Of a stretch of 64,000 bases of DNA, positions 36,427 through 43,950 are shown piece by piece. A model generated the notes under the pieces. The model worked only from the letters and a program-made list of their open reading frames with translations, did no database searches and was not told where the DNA came from. Position numbers and translations under genes: made by a program. Origin of the DNA: Paracoccaceae bacterium (GTDB lineage: Bacteria > Pseudomonadota > Alphaproteobacteria > Rhodobacterales > Rhodobacteraceae); contig JAIOJF010000034.1 in NCBI GenBank assembly GCA_019911965.1, positions 1-64,000 on the forward strand. Direction: 5' to 3'. Position 1 is the stretch's first letter. Every line of letters begins with the position of its first letter.

Positions 36427-37287
36427 ATGAAACCGCCGCCCGAAACCGATCCCCCCGCCGATGCCGAGGCCCGCAAGGCGGTGCGCCCGGTGATCTGCTA
36501 CCCGGTTGACACCCTGCCACCGCCGCCGATGGCGCGGTATCGCGCCGCCCGCCAGGACATGGAAAAGATCGCCGAGGTGATCGCCCCGCCTCGCGACGCG
36601 GCGTGTTTTCGCGTGCCCGCCGGGCATTTCTTCCGCATCTCAAGCGTTGACGGCAGCCAGGTCGGCGATCTGAACCTCTGGCATGAGCATGATCTGTCCG
36701 AGCGTTTCTATTCCGGCAAGACCCGCGCGCTGCATGGCACGCATCTGTCAACCGGCGATCGGATGTGGTCGTCGTTTCCGCATCTGCGCGCGATGACGAC
36801 GATCACCCATGATACGCTGGACTGGTATGGCTGGGACGCGTTCGGAGGGTCGGTGCATGACGTGATCGGCACGCGCTGCGATCCCTACACCAATCGGCTG
36901 CTGAGTGGCGGCGACTACCACCATTGCTGCCATTCCAACCTGACACGCGCACTGGCCGATGAAACCGGCCTGCCGCTGGCAGAGGCCGAGGCGCATGTGC
37001 ATGACGTGCTGAACGTCTTCATGTGTACCGGGTTTAGCGCCGACACGCATCAGTATTTCATGAAGGCGAGCCCGGTGCGCCCCGGCGATTTCATCGAGTT
37101 CTTCGCCGAGATCGATCTTCTGGGTGCCCTGTCGGCCTGCCCCGGCGGGGATTGTTCGGCGGAACATTCCAGCGATGCAACCCCCTGTTACCCGCTTTTG
37201 ATCGAGATATTCCGCCCGCGGACAGGCGCGCTGCATGACTGGGTGCCGCCGGACGCAAACCGCTATGACCGCTCGCACGGGCGGTAA
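36427..37287 (+). CDS. DUF1989 / urea carboxylase-associated family protein
   Basis: The 286-residue protein matches DUF1989: VPAGHFFRISSVDGSQVGDLNLW (about 61-83), THLSTGDRMWSSFPHLRAMTTIT, and GTRCDPYTNRLLSGGDYHHCCHSNLTRAL with a cluster of His and Cys likely to bind metal. Relatives sit beside urea carboxylase genes or act in amino-acid or urea-related metabolism, but no such partner is here. The frame is open upstream across the apt promoter; the ATG at 36427 is the first with similarity. It ends 58 bp from the convergent nadE. Confidence 0.78.
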   Translation: MKPPPETDPPADAEARKAVRPVICYPVDTLPPPPMARYRAARQDMEKIAEVIAPPRDAACFRVPAGHFFRISSVDGSQVGDLNLWHEHDLSERFYSGKTRALHGTHLSTGDRMWSSFPHLRAMTTITHDTLDWYGWDAFGGSVHDVIGTRCDPYTNRLLSGGDYHHCCHSNLTRALADETGLPLAEAEAHVHDVLNVFMCTGFSADTHQYFMKASPVRPGDFIEFFAEIDLLGALSACPGGDCSAEHSSDATPCYPLLIEIFRPRTGALHDWVPPDANRYDRSHGR

Positions 37288-37345
37288 GGCCGCTGGCCTC
37301 CGACGGGCGTATTTTCAGGCCAAAGTTGGCGCGTAGCGAAGGCGA

Positions 37346-39004
37346 TCAGCTTTGATCGCGCCAGCGGTTGACGATGGGGTAACGGCGATCCAGCCAGAAC
37401 GCCTTGCCTGAGGTGCGTGGCCCCGGTGCCGACTGGAAGCGCTTGTATTCCGAGATATAGATCAGGTGTTCGACCCGCTTGACGATGGCGCGCTCGAAAC
37501 CTGCCGCCACCACCTCGGCCACCGATTGATCCTGGTCGATCAGCCGTTCCAGGATTGCATCCAGCACCTCGTAGGGCGGCAGCGAATCCTCGTCCTTCTG
37601 GTCGGCGCGCAATTCGGCCGAGGGGGGTTTGTCGATCACGCGGGGCGGGATCACCTCGCCTTTCGGGCCAAGCATCCAAGGGCGGTGATTGGCATTGCGC
37701 CAGCGGGCGGTCTCGAACACCCGCATCTTGTAAAGGTCCTTGATCGGGTTGTAGCCGCCAGCCATGTCGCCATAGATCGTGGCATAGCCGACCGCGACCT
37801 CGGATTTGTTTCCGGTGGTCAGCAACATGCCGCCGAACTTGTTGGACAGCGCCATCAGCAACAGGCCGCGCAGGCGTGACTGGATGTTTTCCTCGGTCAG
37901 GTCGGGGGGCAGATCCCCGAACAGGGGGGCCAGCGTTTCGGTGACCGCCGCGCGGGCCGCGCCGATCGGCAGATTGTCCAGCCGGCAGCCAAGCAGCGAT
38001 GCCACCGCGTTCGCGTCATCCAGCGAGGATTGGGCGGTAAATTCCGACGGCATCATCACGCAATGGACATTGTCCGCGCCCAGCGCATCGCAGGCAATCG
38101 CCGCCACGATGGCGGAATCAATGCCGCCCGACAGGCCCAGCAGTACCTTGGCAAAGCCGGTCTTGCGCATGTAATCGCGCAAGGCTTCGACCATGACGCG
38201 GTAATCCTGTTCCCATTCATCGGGAAAGGATTTCAGCGCGCCCTTTTGCGCCTGCCAGCCGGTGGCGCTGCGCAGGAAATCGACATGCTGGATATCCTCG
38301 TCGAAAATCTGCATCTGCAGCGCCAGATGGCCGCCGGGATTGAGCACGAAGGAACCGCCATCGAACACCTGATCGTCCTGCCCGCCAACCATGTTCAGAT
38401 AGACCAGCGGCAAGCCGGTCTCGACCACGCGCGACACCATCGCGTTCATGCGGCGTTCGTATTTGCGCCGGTAATAGGGCGAGCCGTTCGGCACGATCAG
38501 GATTTCGGCCCCGGTTTCGGCCAGCGTTTCGCAGACATCCTCGTGCCAGGCATCCTCGCAGATCGGGGTGCCGATGCGCAAACCTTTGATGGTGTAGGGT
38601 CCGGCGACCGGGCCGGGATCGAACAGGCGCCGTTCATCGAAGACATGGGTGTTGGGCAGGTGGTGCTTGCGCACGACGGCGGAAATCTCGCCGTCCTTCA
38701 GCACGAAATAGGCGTTGAACAGGCCGTTCACCTCGGCCAGCGGGCCGCCGATGCCGATCGCCGGACCATCGGCACAATCGCGGGCCAGTTGCACCACATG
38801 CGCCATTGCATCCTTGGTAAAGGCGGGTTTCAGCACCAGGTCCTGCACCTGATAGCCGGTGATGAACATTTCCGGCAGCACCACCATATCGGCATCCGCC
38901 GCTTTCGCCGCCTCCCAGGCGGCGCGGGCCTTGGCGGCATTGCCGGCAAGATCACCGACGGTCGGGTTCAACTGGGCCAGCGTCAGGCGAAAGCGATCCG
39001 GCAT
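37346..39004 (-). CDS. nadE: Glutamine-dependent NAD+ synthetase
   Basis: NadE amidates nicotinic acid adenine dinucleotide to NAD using ammonia from glutamine. The 552-residue two-domain form has an N-terminal nitrilase-type glutaminase (about 1-265) with VVLPEMFITGY (E near 46), the lysine in VRKHHLPN and the nucleophile cysteine in IGTPICEDAWHED, then the synthetase domain with the P-loop LLGLSGGIDSAIVAA (about 292-306) and TTGNKSEVAVGY. The ATG at 39004 follows GGAGAACGGCC; the open frame extends 27 codons further. Divergent from the MORN gene. Confidence 0.95.
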   Translation of the reverse strand: MPDRFRLTLAQLNPTVGDLAGNAAKARAAWEAAKAADADMVVLPEMFITGYQVQDLVLKPAFTKDAMAHVVQLARDCADGPAIGIGGPLAEVNGLFNAYFVLKDGEISAVVRKHHLPNTHVFDERRLFDPGPVAGPYTIKGLRIGTPICEDAWHEDVCETLAETGAEILIVPNGSPYYRRKYERRMNAMVSRVVETGLPLVYLNMVGGQDDQVFDGGSFVLNPGGHLALQMQIFDEDIQHVDFLRSATGWQAQKGALKSFPDEWEQDYRVMVEALRDYMRKTGFAKVLLGLSGGIDSAIVAAIACDALGADNVHCVMMPSEFTAQSSLDDANAVASLLGCRLDNLPIGAARAAVTETLAPLFGDLPPDLTEENIQSRLRGLLLMALSNKFGGMLLTTGNKSEVAVGYATIYGDMAGGYNPIKDLYKMRVFETARWRNANHRPWMLGPKGEVIPPRVIDKPPSAELRADQKDEDSLPPYEVLDAILERLIDQDQSVAEVVAAGFERAIVKRVEHLIYISEYKRFQSAPGPRTSGKAFWLDRRYPIVNRWRDQS

Positions 39005-39202
39005 GGCCGTTCTCCGATCTCGGGTCATCTCGGCCCGTTTTAGCAGAAGTGCGACGAAGGGAAAGGCGGCAGCGGGGAAAAACAATTGTCAGGCAAATAC
39101 CCAGCGCATAGACTTGGCGGCGGGGGAAACATCGCCACCCGGAACAGCGAAGGCGGAGGCCGGGGCCATATGCGCCCCGGAAAGCAGGATTTGACAAAAC
39201 CC

Positions 39203-40609
39203 ATGACACAAATGCGCACCCTGACCCTGATCGCGGCCGTGGCGATGGCCTTGTCCGGCGGGGCGGCTATTGGCCAGAACGCCGGCGATGTCGTCACCAA
39301 GGAATACGCGGAAACCGGCGGCGTCTATGAAGGCACCTTCAAGGACGGCAAGCAGCACGGGCGCGGCACATATCGTCTGCCAAGCGGCTATGAATATACC
39401 GGCGAGTGGTTCGAGGGCGAGATCCGCGGCGAGGGCGTGGCGCAGTTTCCCAACGGATCAATCTATGAAGGCAGCTTCGTCGCGGGCAAGCCGGAAGGCC
39501 AGGGCAAGATCACCTTCGCCGATGGCGGCACCTATGAGGGCAGTTGGGTCGATGGCAAGATTTCCGGCAAGGGCGTGGCGCGATACGCCAACGGCGTGAA
39601 ATACGAAGGCGAGTTCGAGAATGCCCTGCATCACGGCAAGGGCGTGATGATCAGCCCCAACGGCTATCGTTATGACGGCACCTGGAATAACGGCATCAAG
39701 GATGGCGAGGGCACCATCACCTATCCCGACGGCGCGATCTATGCCGGGGCGATCGTCAATGGCGTGCGTGAGGGCCAGGGCGAACTGAAGATGCCGGACG
39801 GGCTGGCCTATAAAGGCGCCTGGAAGAACGGCCAGATCAACGGCCTCGGGGTGCTGACGCAGGCCAATGGCGATGTCTATCAGGGCCTTCTGGTCAACGG
39901 CCAGCGCCACGGCACCGGCATTGTCACCTATGCCAATGGCGACACCTATGAAGGCGGTTTCGTCAACGACAAGCGGCATGGCAAGGGGCTGTTCACCGGC
40001 ACGGATGGCTATATCTACGATGGCGAATGGGTCGAAGGGCGGATCGAGGGCGTGGGCAAGGTGACCTATCCCGACGGCTCGGTCTACGAGGGGACGTTCA
40101 AGAACGACCTGGCCGATGGTGAGGGCAAGATCACCTATTCCGATGGCTCGACCTATGAAGGCGGCTGGGAAAAGGGCGTGATCGAGGGCGCAGGCACGGC
40201 GCGTTACGCCAATGGTCTGGTCTATACCGGCGAATTCCACAACGCCAAGAATCATGGCCTCGGCACCATGACATTCGGCGACGGTTACAAATATGTCGGC
40301 GAATGGAAGGACGGCCTGCGCGATGGCGAGGGCGAGGCGACCTATGACGACGGCACCGTCTATACCGGCCAGTTCGTCGCCGGGCAGCGCGAGGGCAAGG
40401 GCGTGATCGTGGTGCCGGACGGTTTCCGCTATGAAGGAAGCTGGAAGAACGGCGAGATCGACGGCGAAGGCGTAGCCACCTATGCCAATGGCGATGTCTA
40501 TACCGGGTTTTTCGAGGCCGGTCGTCGGCAGGGCGAGGGCAAGATGGTGTATTCCAGCGGCGAAATCCGCGCCGGGAAATGGCAGGACGGCGTGTTTGTC
40601 GAGGATTGA
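39203..40609 (+). CDS. Exported MORN-repeat protein (18 full repeats)
   Basis: The 468-residue protein has an N-terminal signal peptide (MTQMRTLTLIAAVAMALSGG in outline, about 1-25) and then almost only MORN repeats of about 23 residues, such as VYEGTFKDGKQHGRGTYRLP. I count 18 full copies and a degenerate 19th ending KWQDGVFVED. MORN arrays form long flat beta sheets that bind partners or lipids. The signal peptide implies periplasmic or surface location. ATG at 39203 is preferred over upstream in-frame starts because it begins directly at the signal sequence. Function unknown; no neighbouring partner is obvious. Convergent with the TetR gene. Confidence 0.85.
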   Translation: MTQMRTLTLIAAVAMALSGGAAIGQNAGDVVTKEYAETGGVYEGTFKDGKQHGRGTYRLPSGYEYTGEWFEGEIRGEGVAQFPNGSIYEGSFVAGKPEGQGKITFADGGTYEGSWVDGKISGKGVARYANGVKYEGEFENALHHGKGVMISPNGYRYDGTWNNGIKDGEGTITYPDGAIYAGAIVNGVREGQGELKMPDGLAYKGAWKNGQINGLGVLTQANGDVYQGLLVNGQRHGTGIVTYANGDTYEGGFVNDKRHGKGLFTGTDGYIYDGEWVEGRIEGVGKVTYPDGSVYEGTFKNDLADGEGKITYSDGSTYEGGWEKGVIEGAGTARYANGLVYTGEFHNAKNHGLGTMTFGDGYKYVGEWKDGLRDGEGEATYDDGTVYTGQFVAGQREGKGVIVVPDGFRYEGSWKNGEIDGEGVATYANGDVYTGFFEAGRRQGEGKMVYSSGEIRAGKWQDGVFVED

Positions 40610-40625
40610 GCCCGCCCGGGCGCGT

Positions 40626-41261
40626 TCAGCCTTTCGGCGCGTAGAAACCGGCCAGCAGCAATTGAGCCATCGCGCCGCCCTCGGCCACCAGATCGAAGCT
40701 GCGGGCGGATAGCGACCAGCGCATCGCCTGGCCCTGGACCAACGCCACACACAGCCCGGCGGCAACATCGGCGTCCAGATCGGCGCGGAACCGCCCCGAG
40801 GCGATGCCCTGTTCGATTACCGCGCGAAACACCTGCTGGCGGTTCTGCATCAGGCGCTCGAACAATCGCCGCAGCTTGTCGTTTTCGGCGTGCAACTCGC
40901 GCGAGAACAGGATCGCCGGGATTGCCGGGTTGGAACGGATGAAGGTCAGGTGCCGACGCACCAGATTGACCAGCCGCACCTCGGGCGGGTCGGGAAGGTC
41001 GGGCGCGGTTTCGGCCCCGGCGCTCAGAAAGGTCGAAATCCGTTCACCCACCGCCTGCCAGATCTCGGCCTTGGTCGGGAAATGCTTGAAAATCGCCGGT
41101 TGGGTGATGCCGATCTCGCGCGCCAGTTGCTGGGTAGTCAGCCGGTCAGGCCCGACCTCGGCAGCCAGCCGGATCGCGGTTTCGACGATCTCGGCCTTGC
41201 GGGCCTCGGCCGTCTTGCGTTGACGTCGGCCGGGGCTTTGGTCGGGATCGTCGGTGGTCAC
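40626..41261 (-). CDS. TetR/AcrR family transcriptional regulator
   Basis: The 211-residue protein has a basic N-terminal tail, the TetR helix-turn-helix in RLAAEVGPDRLTTQQLAREIGITQPAIFKHFPTKAEIW (about 31-68), and an all-helical ligand domain. GTG at 41261 is chosen because AAGGA lies about seven bases upstream; no ATG occurs in a better position. It follows the cytochrome c'-like gene by 10 bp, so both share a transcript, and a palindrome upstream of that gene could be its operator. Ligand unknown. Confidence 0.85.
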   Translation of the reverse strand: MTTDDPDQSPGRRQRKTAEARKAEIVETAIRLAAEVGPDRLTTQQLAREIGITQPAIFKHFPTKAEIWQAVGERISTFLSAGAETAPDLPDPPEVRLVNLVRRHLTFIRSNPAIPAILFSRELHAENDKLRRLFERLMQNRQQVFRAVIEQGIASGRFRADLDADVAAGLCVALVQGQAMRWSLSARSFDLVAEGGAMAQLLLAGFYAPKG

Positions 41262-41271
41262 ATGTCCATCC

Positions 41272-41751
41272 TTATTGCGTGCTGTCTTCAACCGCCAGCC
41301 GGTAACCGGCATGGCAGGCTGTGCAGTTCAACATGGTCTGGCTCATCGTGGCAAGCACCTCCAGCGGTTCGGGGTCCGTTGCCGCCATGTCGGCCAGATC
41401 GTCAAACGCCTGATGCGTGCCAAGGCCGAGGGTTTTGAACTCAAGCGGCAGCTTGGCCATCATTGCCGGCGATTCACCTGCCGCCGCTGCCATGCCGGCA
41501 GCCCGCGCCAGCGCCGGCACCGCCTCGACATTACCGGCGGCGAGGTTTTCGCTGATCGCCTGCACGGTTTCCAGCAGGAAGCGCATTTCGCCCAGCACCT
41601 TGTCGCGCTCGCCCTCAGCCAGAAGCACCGCCGTGCGCCCGTCGGACGAGGGTGCGGTGTGGCCCGGCACCATCACGACATAGGCACCATAGGCGATAAC
41701 GCCCGCCAGGATCAGGCTGACGAGCCAGCCGAGTTTGCACAGGATTTTCAT
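41272..41751 (-). CDS. Membrane-anchored cytochrome c'/c556-like protein
   Basis: The 159-residue protein has an uncleaved-looking N-terminal helix (KLGWLVSLILAGVIAYGAYVVMV, split here; about 5-27) and a four-helix cytochrome c' type domain: LPLEFKTLGLGTHQAFDDLA then, at the C-terminus, the heme site NCTACHAGYR (C near 144, 147 and H148). In this family heme attaches near the C-terminus and may bind NO or CO. GGAG seven bases upstream supports the ATG. It is first in a two-gene operon with a TetR regulator. A role in gas binding or electron transfer is inference. Confidence 0.8.
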   Translation of the reverse strand: MKILCKLGWLVSLILAGVIAYGAYVVMVPGHTAPSSDGRTAVLLAEGERDKVLGEMRFLLETVQAISENLAAGNVEAVPALARAAGMAAAAGESPAMMAKLPLEFKTLGLGTHQAFDDLADMAATDPEPLEVLATMSQTMLNCTACHAGYRLAVEDSTQ

Positions 41752-41793
41752 GAGGGTTCTCCGGGTTGGCCAGATTGAAGGGGCAGGCTGATT

Positions 41794-41811
41794 AGTTATC
41801 AGTTGATTACT
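41794..41811. promoter_or_regulatory. Imperfect palindrome, candidate TetR operator
   Basis: AGTTATCA-GT-TGATTACT has arms matching at seven of eight positions. It lies 43 bp upstream of the cytochrome c'-like start, in the only promoter region of the cytochrome-tetR operon. The same bases can be read as two near-identical direct repeats GATTA(G/C)TTATC at 41790-41800 and 41805-41815. It is the most A/T-rich stretch nearby, as expected for a promoter with an operator. Confidence 0.45.
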
Positions 41812-41820
41812 TATCGCAGG

Positions 41821-41836
41821 TTGGCACATCTGCCAA
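41821..41836. terminator. TTGGCA-N4-TGCCAA inverted repeat after the reductase gene
   Basis: A perfect 6-bp inverted repeat TTGGCA (41821-41826) / TGCCAA (41831-41836) with a four-base loop lies 24 bp after the GhrA-type gene stop. It may end that transcript, or be a second protein-binding site in the cytochrome-tetR promoter region. No U-run is present. Confidence 0.3.
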
Positions 41837-41859
41837 GCCACTTTCCGCGCCACCCCCGC

Positions 41860-42801
41860 CTAATAGCCCGCCTTGCGGTCCACCAGATAGAGGAACGGCT
41901 CCCCTGCCTCGCCGCGCCGGACATTCTCGGCAATCGTGTCGGACGCCGATTCAGCCCGGGTTTCCGAGGCGATATGCGGCGTGACGGTAACATTCGGATG
42001 CGCCCAGAAGGGATGCGCGGGGGGCAAGGGTTCCACCCGAAAGACATCCAGCGTGGCATGCGCCACCTGCCCGGTATCTAGCGCGGCCAGCAATGCCGCA
42101 TCGTCGATCAGCGGGCCACGACCGGGATTGATCAGATAAGCCCCGCGCGGCAGCATGGCCAGCCGGGCGGCATCCAGCAGGTGTTCCGTCGCCGCCGTCA
42201 GCGGCAGCAGCAGCACCAGAATTTCCGATTTCGCCAGCACCTCGCGCAGCCCGTCCATGCCGGAATGGCAGGTGATGCCGGGTTCGGATTTGGCGCTCCG
42301 GCTCCAGCCGTGGACGCTGAAGCCGACGCCTTTCAGCATCCGCGCGGCGGCAAGGCCAAGCTCGCCCAGCCCCAGAATGCCGACATTGCGATGCCGCGCC
42401 AGCGGCGGCACGAAATCGCCATTGCGCCAGATGCCATCCTGGTTCAGCACATAGAGATCGTTGCCCAGATGATAGCGCATCACCTGTCCCAGCACCCATT
42501 CCGCCATGCCCTCGGTCAGGCCGAAATCCACCATCCGCGCCAGCGGTACGGTCAGCGTCGCGTTGTCCTGGAATGTCTCCACCCCGGCCCAGAGGCTCAG
42601 CACCGCTTTCAGCCCGGTGAACGGCGTGAAATCTGACAGGCCGCCATTCGGGGCATAGACGATATAGTCGACTGCGCCGGGATCGTCCGCACGCTCCAGC
42701 AGATTGGCGGCAACGCCCTTGCGGCGGAACGCGGCCGGCAAGGCCTCGCGGTAATCAGGCCATGTTTTCGGGTTGCCGGCGAACAGGACATTGACAGGCA
42801 T
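41860..42801 (-). CDS. ghrA: Glyoxylate/hydroxypyruvate reductase A-type 2-hydroxyacid dehydrogenase
   Basis: The 313-residue NAD(P)H-dependent D-2-hydroxyacid dehydrogenase has the Rossmann motif VGILGLGELGLAAARML (about 140-156), the INPGRGPLIDDAALLAALDTGQVAHATLDVF segment with catalytic Arg and a downstream Glu, and the TPHIASET histidine (about 281). The LSLWAGVETF and LARMVDFGLTEGMAEWVL sequences match GhrA, which reduces glyoxylate and hydroxypyruvate. It follows rodA by nine bases on the same strand and may be read through from the mre operon. Confidence 0.85.
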   Translation of the reverse strand: MPVNVLFAGNPKTWPDYREALPAAFRRKGVAANLLERADDPGAVDYIVYAPNGGLSDFTPFTGLKAVLSLWAGVETFQDNATLTVPLARMVDFGLTEGMAEWVLGQVMRYHLGNDLYVLNQDGIWRNGDFVPPLARHRNVGILGLGELGLAAARMLKGVGFSVHGWSRSAKSEPGITCHSGMDGLREVLAKSEILVLLLPLTAATEHLLDAARLAMLPRGAYLINPGRGPLIDDAALLAALDTGQVAHATLDVFRVEPLPPAHPFWAHPNVTVTPHIASETRAESASDTIAENVRRGEAGEPFLYLVDRKAGY

Positions 42802-42810
42802 TTCGGGTTC

Positions 42811-43950
42811 CTAACGCGGTCGGTGGATATGGGCGGACTGGATCAGCCCGAACGCCATCAACAGCACCAGCATCGCGGTACCGCCATACGACACCAGCGG
42901 CAGCGGCACCCCGACCACCGGGGCAAGCCCCATGACCATCGACATGTTGACCGCGAAGAACAGAAAGAACGTGGTGGCTAGCCCGAAGGTCAGCAGGCTG
43001 CCGAACCGGTCCTTGTTGGCGATGGCCGAGGCGAAACAGAACAGGATGATCAACCCGTAAAGGCTCAGAAGCGAGATGCCGCCGATGAAGCCCATCTCCT
43101 CGGCCAGGGTGGTGAAGATGAAATCGGTCTGCTTTTCGGGCAGGAAATTCAGCCGGCTCTGCGTGCCCTGCATGAAGCCGCGCCCGCCCCAGCCGCCCGA
43201 GCCAAGCGCGATTTTTGACTGCGTGATGTGATAGCCAGCGCCCAGGGGATCGGAGGACGGATCAAGGAAGGTGTCGATCCGCCGGTACTGGTAATCCTTC
43301 AGCAATTGCCAGCCCGTGCCGCGCGACAGGAACACCGCCGTCACCAGCCCGCCGCCCGACACGATCGCCACCGCGAAATAGATCCAGCTTACACCGGCCA
43401 GAAACATCACCGCCGTGCCACCGAGGCCCAGCAACAGCGCGGTGCCGAGATCGGGCTGTTTCAGCACCAGCGCCATCGGCACCGCGATCAGCAACAATGG
43501 CACCGCCACCCAGGCCGGGCGCGACAGGCGGCCTGTATCCAGCCAGTCGTAATAGGCCGCCAGTGCCATCACCAGCGTCACCTTCATCAGCTCCGACGGC
43601 TGCAACTGGATGAAGCCGAGATTGATCCAGCGCTGCGCCCCCATATTGACGGAACCGACCAGTTCCACCGCCACCAGCAGCAGCAGCGACACCACATAGG
43701 CCAGCCCGGCGATGTTGCGCCAGAAATAGATCGGCACGAAGGCAACACCCAGCATCACCACGAAGCCAACCGCGAACCGCTTGGCCTGCGCCGAGGCCCA
43801 GGGGTCGAAATGCCCGCCGGCCACCGAATAGAGCATCATCAGCCCGATCCCGACCACCGCGAGGATCAACAGGATCAGCGCCCAGTTCAGGTACAGAACC
43901 TTGCGAAATCCGGTCGGTACCGTTTTCAGATTATGGACCAGATAGCTCAT
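42811..43950 (-). CDS. rodA: Rod-shape SEDS glycosyltransferase RodA
   Basis: RodA polymerises glycan strands of peptidoglycan during cell elongation, paired with PBP2. The 379-residue polytopic protein has about ten membrane helices and the SEDS motifs LGFIQLQPSELMKVTLVMALA, LLLGLGGTAVMFLAG, and PLVSYGGTAMLVLLMAFGLIQS at the end. Its ATG overlaps the mrdA stop by four bases. Gene order mreB-mreC-mreD-mrdA-rodA is the classical elongasome operon. Confidence 0.95.
   Translation of the reverse strand: MSYLVHNLKTVPTGFRKVLYLNWALILLILAVVGIGLMMLYSVAGGHFDPWASAQAKRFAVGFVVMLGVAFVPIYFWRNIAGLAYVVSLLLLVAVELVGSVNMGAQRWINLGFIQLQPSELMKVTLVMALAAYYDWLDTGRLSRPAWVAVPLLLIAVPMALVLKQPDLGTALLLGLGGTAVMFLAGVSWIYFAVAIVSGGGLVTAVFLSRGTGWQLLKDYQYRRIDTFLDPSSDPLGAGYHITQSKIALGSGGWGGRGFMQGTQSRLNFLPEKQTDFIFTTLAEEMGFIGGISLLSLYGLIILFCFASAIANKDRFGSLLTFGLATTFFLFFAVNMSMVMGLAPVVGVPLPLVSYGGTAMLVLLMAFGLIQSAHIHRPR

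Noticed and set aside
39300-40590. Tandem DNA repeat or CRISPR-like array
   Set aside because: The periodicity of about 69 bases is the coding pattern of MORN repeats in one intact reading frame; units diverge at DNA level and there are no spacers.
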